Shown here: positions 31,001 through 40,436 of the stretch, one piece after another
Numbering within the stretch: the first letter of the stretch is position 1
How the letters are laid out: every line of letters starts with the position of its first letter
Assembly: GCF_963675165.1 (NCBI RefSeq)
Contig: NC_087377.1
Coordinates: 3,626,978-3,690,977, forward strand
DNA: 64,000 nucleotides
Reading direction: 5' to 3'
From: Halichondria panicea
Lineage: Eukaryota > Porifera > Demospongiae > Suberitida > Halichondriidae
Made by a program: the position numbers and the translations under genes
Notes under the pieces: generated by a model
Databases searched by the model: none
Seen by the model: the letters and a program-made list of their open reading frames with translations, nothing else
Told to the model about the DNA's origin: nothing

Positions 31001-31672
31001 ATGCATGCAATGCAGTACAGGGAATAAAGTCAGAGAAAAATTACCGTTTTCGATTGGTCCATGAATGCCATGGATTTTTACCCCACGAGAATGAATATTA
31101 CCTACTATCTATCTTACTTCCAATAAACAAAGTTGTAAATCCATGTATCATATATTCGGATTGCTAGTCGAAAGCCTTCAGTCTGGAAAATACCTACATC
31201 TCCTTTATTATGCACATTGCTTATAGTTATCGTAATTTTGTGCATTTTCAGCTGTATGCAGTTTGTCATAAAACAGGCCGCTTTCAATGCAATATGTACT
31301 TTTGTGTGTGTAGGATCGTCACAAGAGGAACATCCTAGCAAAAACCAAACAACAGTAGAAATTGCACAACGGGCGTCCATTGTTTTGACTGGAGATGATA
31401 TTCCAACAATTTGTGAGAAGCTGAGAAGTGCCAGCAAGAATTGGTTCAACTTTGGACTGGCCCTCGGGGTGAACTATTACGAGATGGAGAATATTCAAGA
31501 TCGATACCAAGATAACGATCGCCGCCTAATGAAGGTGGTAGCCAAGCGCCTTGAAGTCACTGATCCAGAACATCCGATGACATGGCCTTACATATGTGAA
31601 TGTCTAAGGAGGCCTACTGTTGAGCGTAACGATGTAGGTAAACAAATCGAAGTATTAGGACTATGTGGTTGA
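28074..31672 (+). pseudogene. Disabled ROC-COR-Ig-Death gene (ROCO family)
   Basis: This is a 5'-truncated paralogue of the gene at 40437, without ankyrin exons. The ROC GTPase exon starts at 28074; G-P-P-H-V-G-K-T-T is the P-loop, D-V-G-G-Q the G3 motif and G-T-H-K-D-K the G4 motif. Disablements relative to the intact copy: a 4-nt insertion (TACC) near 28643 shifts frame; an in-frame TAA at 28932-28934 replaces a Glu codon; a deletion near 29299 brings TAG into frame; another frame change lies near 29405. The COR part is then open to 30326, followed by an Ig exon (30453-30702, ending E-D-F-G-H-Y-Q-C) and a Death-domain exon (31314-31637, or reading on to a stop at 31672). AATAAA is at 31820-31825. 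Assembly errors could explain single lesions but hardly all four. Confidence 0.8.
30453..30702 (+). pseudogene. Ig exon of the disabled ROCO gene
   Basis: It encodes A-S-L-C-V-L-K-F, F-D-W-S-K and E-E-D-F-G-H-Y-Q-C-E-V, an I-set type Ig domain. The exon itself is intact. The donor before it sits in a GT-rich run (30327-30370). About 55 of the last residues are near-identical to the Ig exon at 54337-54580, so this part has duplicated recently or is under constraint. Confidence 0.78.
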
Positions 31673-32189
31673 ACATCACACAACACAAACTAGTAACATT
31701 CTTTTTTTATGATCTATCCTATTAAGCACTCAAAAATTGTAATAGAATCGTAACGTAAGCAGAACAATACTGTAGTATGAGTGACAGGCAATTCTTGCAG
31801 GCACAGAGCAAACCATACAAATAAAGGGGTGCTAGAAGCTGAGACTGTTAGTGTCATTGATGTTCTTTATGTTGGAGACACTCTGAACAATGTTGCAGCT
31901 TTATCACAGAGACAGGAGTGCCTGCTCTAGCTCTTGTGTCCAATATGTAGAAGTTATAAAGAAAGAAAAGATGAATCGTTCAAAGAATGTAATTAAAAGG
32001 TCGTGATAATTAGCTAATTAGAGCTAAGGTTAATCGTGTCCTCCCTCCTCTGAAACTGACCAATGATATAATAGAGTAACGATCCTTTACCCACTGGCCA
32101 TTTGGTGCATTACAGTTCACACTCTGAGCTGAGAGCACATCTATTGGAGTGGTCCTATATACTAGCTAGCAGTGCACTGGACACATGCA
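31673..32189. other. Intergenic spacer
   Basis: No exon is supported, apart from the AATAAA at 31820 for the upstream gene. The last 100 bp before 32190 lead to a possible first exon (M-D-Q-H-S-D-S-G-E then a GTGAGC donor, 32190-32218), which resembles the first exon of the ANK-ROCO gene at 40437 (ending Q-D-S-G) and may be a relic of that family. Confidence 0.4.
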
Positions 32190-33239
32190 ATGGACCAACA
32201 CTCTGACTCAGGGGAAAGGTGAGCACTAGTACCTTTAATATTACTATAGACAATAATAATTATTGATGACTTATTAATTTTCAGTAGAACTTTTATAGTT
32301 GAGATTGTCCATGCAATTCTTTACATTTCGTAGCTGTTTGAAAAGCCTATCAAATTGCAAAGCTTACTGCATATATACTACTCAACAAGCTGAAATGACT
32401 AGACTACAATTAAACTCTCCTGCAATTCTGTGCACTCTGACCTCTGTTTTTGCTATACCCCAGGTACAGGGACACCTCAACGAATTGTGTGACTCTGGTG
32501 TCACTCCAGTGTATGCTGTGTCAGCAAGTACCGTTTCAGCTCAGGTGACAACTACTATACATTATAATATTAGGTGATAATGCCTCTCAATGTGTTGCCC
32601 CCCCCCCGGGAGGTACGGGGAATTTGACTCTAATTTGACTCTTGAAGTGTTGTCCCCACACTGACTTGGGGATTAGACCTGGCCTTGCATATGGCCTTGC
32701 CTGATAAAGACTTCTCATAACCTGTTTAGGACACAACCTCATTGCTGTAGTAACCGCGCCTCAGATGCCAAATTAATAAACGCCAATTCAGCTCTTTTGC
32801 AAAATGTACTAGCCGTCCTATATAACTATTGTCAGCCATTATCCTTGATGGTGGATATCGTTGCTCCTAATGATAGAGTGCTCACATTGTGAATCAGTAG
32901 TGAGCATCACAGACACTTATTGTAGCTAATTACTGATCATTGTACTTCATCAAAGCATTCCACTTTCAATATTATTGTAATTAGGTAGCGCGGTGATGGA
33001 GTTGCTGACTCAGCGATTATCAGCTATCACCTGACTGAGATAACATTCTTTGATGTTGCTAAGGCCGCTGCTAGGCTACACCATCGTACCAAACCCACCA
33101 TACATCGTGACCTCAAGGTTAGTACAGTGGAACCTCTTTATAACATACATAATTGTTTGTGGAGCAAAGTTTTGGCCATTGTACAGAGGTGACCTTTGTT
33201 GAGGGGTGGTTATGCCTCGGTGCGCATGCTCAAGCGAAG

Positions 33240-33638
33240 CAGGGGCGGATCCAGGGGTGATTTTGAGGGGCTGAAGCCCCCCCCTTTTGAAAAAACTACC
33301 ATGTGTTGTAGTCTGACTCTACAACAATTTTGCCACCAATTATGCATCTGTAGACTCACTTGAAATCACTTGAGAGATGCTAGACAACAGCTACTAGGAA
33401 TATAAAGGATCTAGGGTAGCTAGCTGGACGTACCTAGCTAGCTAGCTAGCTGTACGTACGTACGTACATCTGATCAGTACAGTATCACCATAGTATTAAA
33501 AGTAAGTGCAGAGGTCACGTCAACGTATTCTACTCATTAATATGAAAGTTCAAAGGTCAAATCTTGCAAAAAATTCGCCTCTGGCGACGCCCCTTTCTAG
33601 CTAGCCCCCCCCTTTTGTTTTTCCTGGATCCGCCCCTG
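33240..33638. mobile_element. TIR element (CAGGGGCGGATCCAGG)
   Basis: The left end CAGGGGCGGATCCAGG and right end CCTGGATCCGCCCCTG are exact complements, next to C-rich/G-rich inner tracts; total about 400 bp. Relatives: a left end at about 4961 (CAGGGGCGGATCTAGCAGG) and a full copy with ends CAGTGGCGGATCCAG at 60133-60398. No transposase is inside, so it is non-autonomous. Confidence 0.78.
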
Positions 33639-33650
33639 CGAAGTATACGG

Positions 33651-33651
<1 letters not shown>

Positions 33652-33709
<58 letters not shown>
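33652..33709. repeat. (GT)n microsatellite
   Basis: About 28 GT units, uninterrupted, immediately beside the right end of the TIR element at 33240-33638. Confidence 0.9.
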
Positions 33710-33710
<1 letters not shown>

Positions 33711-34011
33711 AAGTAAGAGTTTCTATAGGCTTCTATAATCATGTTTACTTGCATAGATTTTAGTTCGTGGATTTGCAAAAGAATGTTTCGTTCGAGTTAT
33801 GCCTAGTTTTGCTTACTTGGAATGCCATTGCAGCCTTTTCAGAAGAGCACGTAGCCAAACTTGTTTACCGAGTGTTGCTACTCTACTTAGTAGTTAGCTC
33901 TGCACTAGAACGGCTAGCTATTGGTAGCTGCAAGAGTGAGAACAGAGCTGCATGGCTCTGCTGACTGGCAGTGATTAATTTTAGACTTTTGATATCGATC
34001 GGTTTTAACAA

Positions 34012-34762
34012 CAATCATCGTCGATCATTACGCACTCTTTGAGTTTCCCTGGATTTTGCATGCAGTAAAATTATTATGTGTATAAATGCTAGCTTAGTAT
34101 ATAGCTTTATGTTATGTAGCTTTCAGCCTTAGGCACCTACACCGAGGCATCATCACCTGCGGTGCTTTCATTTTATAACAAACTGTTCATTTAGGACTGA
34201 AGAAGGAGCGCCCTGTTTGAATGTAGCTAATTGAGTTTGAGATAAGCTAATTGAATTAGGAATATTACTGTGGGATTACTGTAACATCCCACAGGATTCT
34301 CCTAATTGTACATTTATGGTCATGTTTATTGTGCCACATGCAAACATCACAGTAGCTATTTCCATGTACTGCTGATCCTCATCAGAGTGCTACTGTAGAT
34401 ATAGAATATGGTGGAGATGAAGACTTAGAGCTACTGTCAACCAAGGTATAAACTAATCGAATATTCTAGGTGCACTTCAAAATATTCCTTAAGAGCTTCT
34501 CAAATTCACCATGCAGAATCAATCTCAAATACAAAAATGTCTGGGGGAGAGCCTATTGGTCCCACTGTGTACACTGTAGCTAAGTGGTTGACTTACGTTT
34601 TCTCTAATAAGGTTTGCATTTTAATTGAAGTGAATGTCATGCAGCTGTCTGCATGTTTGATATAGCCATCTCAAGACTGTGGGGAGTGAGTGGAGGGGAG
34701 GTATGGAGGTATGTTCTTAAACCAATTTCTTTGAATCACGTTTACAATCATCGTCGATCGTG
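34012..34762 (-). repeat. Inverted copy of a 0.73-kb unit
   Basis: This block is the reverse complement of the unit found three times at 35839-37980, including the unit junction (CGACGATGATTGTAAACGTG). On the + strand it holds the kinase exon 34386-34445 and a short exon-like piece (I-A-I-S-R-L-W-G-V-S-G-G-E) at about 34660-34702. Identity to the direct copies is very high by eye. Confidence 0.85.
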
Positions 34763-34783
34763 TTTATACTTAACATGGTTCAG

Positions 34784-35860
34784 TAAACGCAGGAGCACAT
34801 TACAGAACCTCGGGAATCGCATCTCGTGCAAGTTTTCAAAGCATGACCTTATATGCAAAACCACTAAGTGGTCCGCGGGCGAGTGCTAATTGAGCTGACG
34901 GTGCACTTTTACCCAGCACAGGTCAATAAAAGTGAAAAGCTACAGCTAGCTAGCTATATATAGGCCTGGTAGTAAGCTCTCTCTTCTAAGAACCCCAGTA
35001 AGACTCCTACCGCAAAAACAAAATGCCTATATAGTATGTGTTAGTCTAAGTCTAGCAAACTTTCTCTGTACGGTCTGTAATTTATGTGCACAGTACTTAC
35101 ACACTTTTCTTATAAGGCAATGCGGCGTTTAGGAAAGCACACGAGATGCGATTTCCGAACCCATGCACAGTTAGACGCTCCTTCTGTAATGTGCTCCTGG
35201 TAAACGTGATTCAAAGAAATTNNNNNNNNNNNNNNNNNNNNNNNNNNNNNNNNNNNNNNNNNNNNNNNNNNNNNNNNNNNNNNNNNNNNNNNNNNNNNNN
35301 NNNNNNNNNNNNNNNNNNNNNNNNNNNNNNNNNNNNNNNNNNNNNNNNNNNNNNNNNNNNNNNNNNNNNNNNNNNNNNNNNNNNNNNNNNNNNNNNNNNN
35401 NNNNNNNNNNNNNNNNNNNNNTAAACGCAGGAGCACATTACAGAACCTCGGGAATCGCATCTCGTGCAAGTTTTCAAAGCATGACCTTATATGCAAAACC
35501 ACTAAGTGGTCCGCGGGCGAGTGCTAATTGAGCTGACGGTGCACTTTTACCCAGCACAGGTCAATAAAAGTGAAAAGCTACAGCTAGCTAGCTATATATA
35601 GGCCTGGTAGTAAGCTCTCTCTTCTAAGAACCCCAGTAAGACTCCCTACCGCAAAAACAAAATGCCTATATAGTATGTGTTAGTCTATGTCTAGCAAACT
35701 TTCTCTGTACGGTCTGTAATTTATGTGCACAGTACTTACACACTTTTCTTATAAGGCAATGCGGCGTTTAGGAAAGCACACGAGATGCGATTTCCGAACC
35801 CATGCACAGTTAGACGCTCCTTCTGTAATGTGCTCCTGGTAAACGTGATTCAAAGAAATT
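34784..35860. repeat. Direct duplication across assembly gap
   Basis: 34784-35221 and 35422-35860 are almost identical over about 437 bp (an extra C in one CTCCCTACC run and A/T at one site are visible differences). The N gap starts where the first copy would continue into the 0.73-kb unit. Two haplotypes left side by side, or a collapsed array, are plausible causes. Confidence 0.85.
35222..35421. other. Assembly gap, 200 N
   Basis: A run of exactly 200 unknown bases, probably a placeholder length. It lies between two copies of the duplicated 437-bp segment, so the true copy number and order here are unknown. Confidence 0.99.
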
Positions 35861-37980
35861 GGTTTAAGAACATACCTCCATACCTCCCCTCCACTCACTC
35901 CCCACAGTCTTGAGATGGCTATATTATACATGCAGACAGCTGCATGACATTCACTTCAATTAAAATGCAAACCTTATTAGAGAAAACGTAAATCAACCAC
36001 TTAGCTACAGTGTACACAGTGGGACCAATAGGCTCTCCCCCAGACATTTTTGTATTTGAGATTGATTCTGCATGGTGAATTTGAGAAGCTCTTAATGAAC
36101 ATTTTGAAGTGCACCTAGAATATTCGATTAGTTTATACCTTGGTTGACAGTAGCTCTAAGTCTTCATCTCCACCATATTCTATATCTACAGTAGCACTCT
36201 GATGAGGACCAGCAGTACATGGAAATAGCTACTGTGATGTTTGCATGTGGCACAATAAACATGACCATAAATGTACAATTAGGAGAATCCTGTGGGATGT
36301 TACAGTAATCCCACAGTAATATTCCTAATTCAATTAGCTTATCTCAAACTCAATTAGCTACATTCAAACAGGGCGCTCCTTCTTCAGTCCTAAATGAACA
36401 GTTTGTTATAAAATGAAAGCACCGCAGGTGATGATGCCTCGGTGGAGGTGCCAAAGGCTGAAAGCTACATAACATAAAGCTATATACTAAGCTAGCATTT
36501 ATACACACAATAATTTTACTGCATGCAAAATCCAGGGAAACTCAAAGAGTGCGTAATGATCGACGATGATTGTAAACGTGATTCAAAGAAATTGGTTTAA
36601 GAACATACCTCCCCTCCACTCACTCCCCACAGTCTTGAGATGGCTATATTATACATGCAGACAGCTGCATGACATTCACTTCAATTAAAATGCAAACCTT
36701 ATTAGAGAAAACGTAAGTCAACCACTTAGCTACAGTGTACACAGTGGGACCAATAGGCTCTCCCCCAGACATTTTTGTATTTGAGATTGATTCTGCATAG
36801 TGAATTTGAGAAGCTCTTAAGGAACATTTTGAAGTGCACCTAGAATATTCGATTAGTTTATACCTTGGTTGACAGTAGCTCTAAGTCTTCATCTCCACCA
36901 TATTCTATATCTACAGTAGCACTCTGATGAGGACCAGCAGTACATGGAAATAGCTACTGTGATGTTTGCATGTGGCACAATAAACATGACCATAAATGTA
37001 CAATTAGGAGAATCCTGTGGGATGTTACAGTAATCCCACAGTAATATTCCTAATTCAATTAGCTTATCTCAAACTCAATTAGCTACATTCAAACAGGGCG
37101 CTCCTTCTTCAGTCCTAAATGAACAGTTTGTTATAAAATGAAAGCACCGCAGGTGATGATGCCTCGGTGGAGGTGCCAAAGGCTGAAAGCTACATAACAT
37201 AAAGCTATATACTAAGCTAGCATTTATACACACAATAATTTTACTGCATGCAAAATCCAGGGAAACTCAAAGAGTGCGTAATGATCGACGATGATTGTAA
37301 ACGTGATTCAAAGAAATTGGTTTAAGAACATACCTCCCCTCCACTCACTCCCCACAGTCTTGAGATGGCTATATTATACATGCAGACAGCTGCATGACAT
37401 TCACTTCAATTAAAATGCAAACCTTATTAGAGAAAACGTAAGTCAACCACTTAGCTACAGTGTACACAGTGGGACCAATAGGCTCTCCCCCAGACATTTT
37501 TGTATTTGAGATTGATTCTGCATAGTGAATTTGAGAAGCTCTTAAGGAACATTTTGAAGTGCACCTAGAATATTCGATTAGTTTATACCTTGGTTGACAG
37601 TAGCTCTAAGTCTTCATCTCCACCATATTCTATATCTACAGTAGCACTCTGATGAGGACCAGCAGTACATGGAAATAGCTACTGTGATGTTTGCATGTGG
37701 CACAATAAACATGACCATAAATGTACAATTAGGAGAATCCTGTGGGATGTTACAGTAATCCCACAGTAATATTCCTAATTCAATTAGCTTATCTCAAACT
37801 CAATTAGCTACATTCAAACAGGGCGCTCCTTCTTCAGTCCTAAATGAACAGTTTGTTATAAAATGAAAGCACCGCAGGTGATGATGCCTCGGTGGAGGTG
37901 CCAAAGGCTGAAAGCTACATAACATAAAGCTATATACTAAGCTAGCATTTATACACACAATAATTTTATTGCATGCAAAA
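35839..37980. repeat. Three direct copies of the 0.73-kb unit
   Basis: Units start at 35839, 36572 and 37297 (GTAAACGTGATTCAAAGAAA), spacing 733 and 725 bp; the third ends near 37980. The difference in spacing is mainly a short stretch (CATACCTCC duplicated) in the first copy. Each unit carries, on the - strand, the kinase-derived exon that is on the + strand at 34386-34445. Together with the inverted copy this forms a large foldback structure. Confidence 0.9.
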
Positions 37981-38451
37981 TCCAGGGAACTTGAAAGCTC
38001 TCAATGACTAATAATACCCATATCATCACACCCTCACACAATACACACCCTCCCACACACAGGCACTGGGCGTACTACTGTTCAAGCTGTGCTTCATGGA
38101 TACTCCATTTGGTGACAACCTCTAGCCATAGTTACAGCATTCTCTCCCTACACACAAGACTTGCACAACTTGAGAGGTGAGACCACACCCACACCCACAC
38201 GCACACACATGCACCCTCCACACACACCCACCCCCACACCCTTCACACACTACAAACACACACACACCTCACAGACTGGCAGTCCATTTCCTACGGATGA
38301 CTTTGGTAGCTCTTCATTTGACGGACATTCCTCTACCCCGCCCACTCATAATACTGCTGACAATGCAAGACGAGATTTGTTTGGAGAGAGTCCAAAGGTT
38401 ACAACGACAATGACAACTGTAGATCAATTTGGAGCAGTTCCTTTTAGCTGA

Positions 38452-39540
38452 ATATTTTTCCGTGTGTTTAGTATTATTTTTGTTGTTTTGTGTGTAGTAG
38501 GATCACATGACTAGACTATATTGACTGTGTGCATAATAATTATGGATTTTTATGTTCAGTGCTCATAATTATAAGCAATTGCAATTTTTTAAAGAACAAA
38601 ATAATAATAAATTAGTATAGGTAAAAATAATCTCAAGTTTTCGTATAATTATCTCTCCATGTACACACATTTCCTCCATAAAACATTATGACGGTGTCCA
38701 ACCTCCTCTGTGTATTTAGTCGCTTTCGAAAAAGGGGCGGAACTGAGACAAAGAAAGCTCCGGTCTGTCTATACCTGGAGTCACCAACTACCCAGCCCAG
38801 AGTACCCAGCCAGGGGAGTTGATAGGATGGAGCGACGTAGGAAGGGGCTGAGCTTTTTGTTGTACAATGCATGAATAAGCTACAACAAATCCAAAATTGT
38901 TTCCATGACAACCAGATAATTAAGGTGGTGGGTTTGTGGTGATTAATAAAACAGTTCCCAATTGTTATAGTGGGTAATCGGTTAGGGAGAAAAAAGGCCA
39001 ACGGTTTCCGGCTAAGGTTCGGATCTTTGTCACAACATCTATAGATAGTTTGGCTATGTTTTGGCTATCTTATGAAAGATTCGATAAATATCTACACATC
39101 CTCGGCAGTGCTCAAAATTGCTAGTTTTTAGTGCCGTTTCGGTTAGGGAGAGATTTGAACAAAACATTACGGCTAAGGTCTACAAATTACACGGAAGTAA
39201 GCTTAAATTGTCTAACTTTTGATAAGAAAATTTTTTCCTTTAGTTCCAAAAATAATTAATGTTACGTACCTTTTTTACCATCACCCCCATTATCACCTAA
39301 AATTATTTCCCACTACAACAACTTTTAAGGAAATATTTTTGAATCATGTTGTAGCTTATTCTTTTACCTATACAATGGTATCAACACAATTTCTTAGAAA
39401 TGTTCCAATCTTGAGATACATTTAAGTACAACTACTCATGCACCTATTTTTGTATATATAATTATCTAGCCTAGCCCAAAGCCGCAGCTATATATATGAA
39501 TATCATTAGCGGTTATCACCCGCTGAATAATCATGACTAT
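38452..39540. other. Intergenic, no gene seen
   Basis: Short open frames on both strands show no family. The phrase TAATCGGTTAGGGAGAAAAA...CCGGCTAAGGTTCGG at about 38973-39024 is related to CAATCGCTTAGCGATGAAAA...CGGCTATAAGGTCTGG near 1826-1875 and to a further piece near 39142-39180, which suggests a dispersed non-coding repeat. Confidence 0.45.
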
Positions 39541-40224
39541 GTTATAGTGGTTATACAACCTTTTCACCTCACTTGAAATATACATTTTAAAAACAAAAAA
39601 AGAAATGTACCACTAATTGACCTCAGGTATGTACATATAGTAATAGTCAGAGATGGGCATGTTCATGAATGATTGATTGTGCAAGACCAAGTAATAATGG
39701 GGGAACCTGGCCGTACAAAATCCTATCATGAGGATCTGAGGTGGAGAATGGTACATGTATATATGGCAAAGGCTTGTCAATTGCTATACCATTAAGGAAG
39801 CAGTAGATAGATTGTTTGTTGCTGAAGCTACTGTTTGGAGGGTTGTTGATAGATTTCAACACACTGGAGATGTGTCTGCTAATAAAGCCAGCCCAAGGGA
39901 GCACTGTCTAGATGATCATGATAAACTGATCGTCATTGAGATGATTTGAAAAGCCGACTACCTGAAATTCAGATTACTGGTAGATCTACAAGTGCTGCCA
40001 CATTATGCCGTGCACTTAAACGTCTATAGGATTCACTCTAAAGAAGGCTTAGATCTAGGTCTTGCACAATCTATCATTCATTAACAATTTGAAACTGTGA
40101 ACATGCCCAGCTCTGACTATTACTATATGTACATACCTGAGGTCAATTAGTGGTACATTTCTTTTTTTGTTTTTAAAATGTGTATTTCAAGTGAGGTGAA
40201 AAAGGTTGTACACTTAGGGTATAA
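39541..40224 (+). mobile_element. Tc1/mariner-type relic with long TIRs
   Basis: About 150-bp imperfect terminal inverted repeats (TATACAACCTTTTCACCTCA at left, complement near 40190-40215 at right; inner parts through TACATATAGTAATAGTCAGA) enclose decayed coding DNA. In changing frames it reads L-R-W-R-M-V-H-V-Y, I-K-E-A-V-D-R-L-F-V-A-E-A-T-V-W-R-V-V-D-R-F, T-G-D-V, and later S-T-S-A-A-T-L-C-R-A-L-K-R-L, the paired helix-turn-helix region at the start of Tc1/mariner/IS630-type transposases. The catalytic DDE part is missing. It is a deletion derivative moved by long TIRs. Confidence 0.75.
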
Positions 40225-40436
40225 CTGCCATATACCATGGCTGTGGTCAGACAGGTTGTATAAGTAGATCTAGTATAAACTACAACTGATCTATAGGCAT
40301 AGTACAAATAACATTAATCCCCCTGGGAGATAGGTGAAGAGCTTATAGCTTGCATGGAGCCCCCTCCAAGGAAGCAGTATTGTTTACTGAGCCCGGTAGT
40401 CTATACAGTATAGCTAGCTATAAGCTTACTTCAATA

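Larger units (their letters stand above)
32985..38451 (+). pseudogene. Shattered NAK-family kinase gene (AAK1/BIKE-like)
   Basis: Pieces in kinase order: 32985-33117 reads A-V-M-E-L-L-T-Q-R-L-S-A-I-T, then after a one-base frame loss L-T-E-I-T-F-F-D-V-A-K-A-A-A-R-L-H-H and I-H-R-D-L-K, the catalytic-loop exon with the A-x-A-R-L-H x-x-x-x-P-x-I-H-R-D-L-K form typical of AAK1/BIKE/GAK. 34386-34445 reads S-A-T-V-D-I-E-Y-G-G, matching the activation segment after D-F-G-S-A-T. 38063-38110 reads A-L-G-V-L-L-F-K-L-C-F-M-D-T-P-F-G, and 38138-38176 reads F-S-P-Y-T-Q-D-L-H-N-L. A C-terminal exon ending at 38451 has D-D-F-G, R-D-L-F-G and V-D-Q-F-G-A-V-P-F, DxF-type endocytic motifs as in AAK1/BIKE tails. 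The DFG exon, the APE exon and the N-lobe were not found. These kinases phosphorylate clathrin adaptors. The gap and repeats inside suggest it is broken, or badly assembled. Confidence 0.62.

Noticed and set aside
32464-32544. Possible kinase N-lobe exon
   Set aside because: It has good GT-AG borders, but neither reading frame matches N-lobe motifs and its phase does not fit the next kinase exon.
35110-35502. Open frames across the N gap
   Set aside because: They consist mainly of unknown residues and depend on a placeholder gap length.
38177-38413. Alternative frame in the kinase C-terminal exon
   Set aside because: The other frame (ending 38451) contains the D-D-F-G, D-L-F-G and F-G-A-V-P-F motifs expected of a NAK tail, so this one is a shadow.
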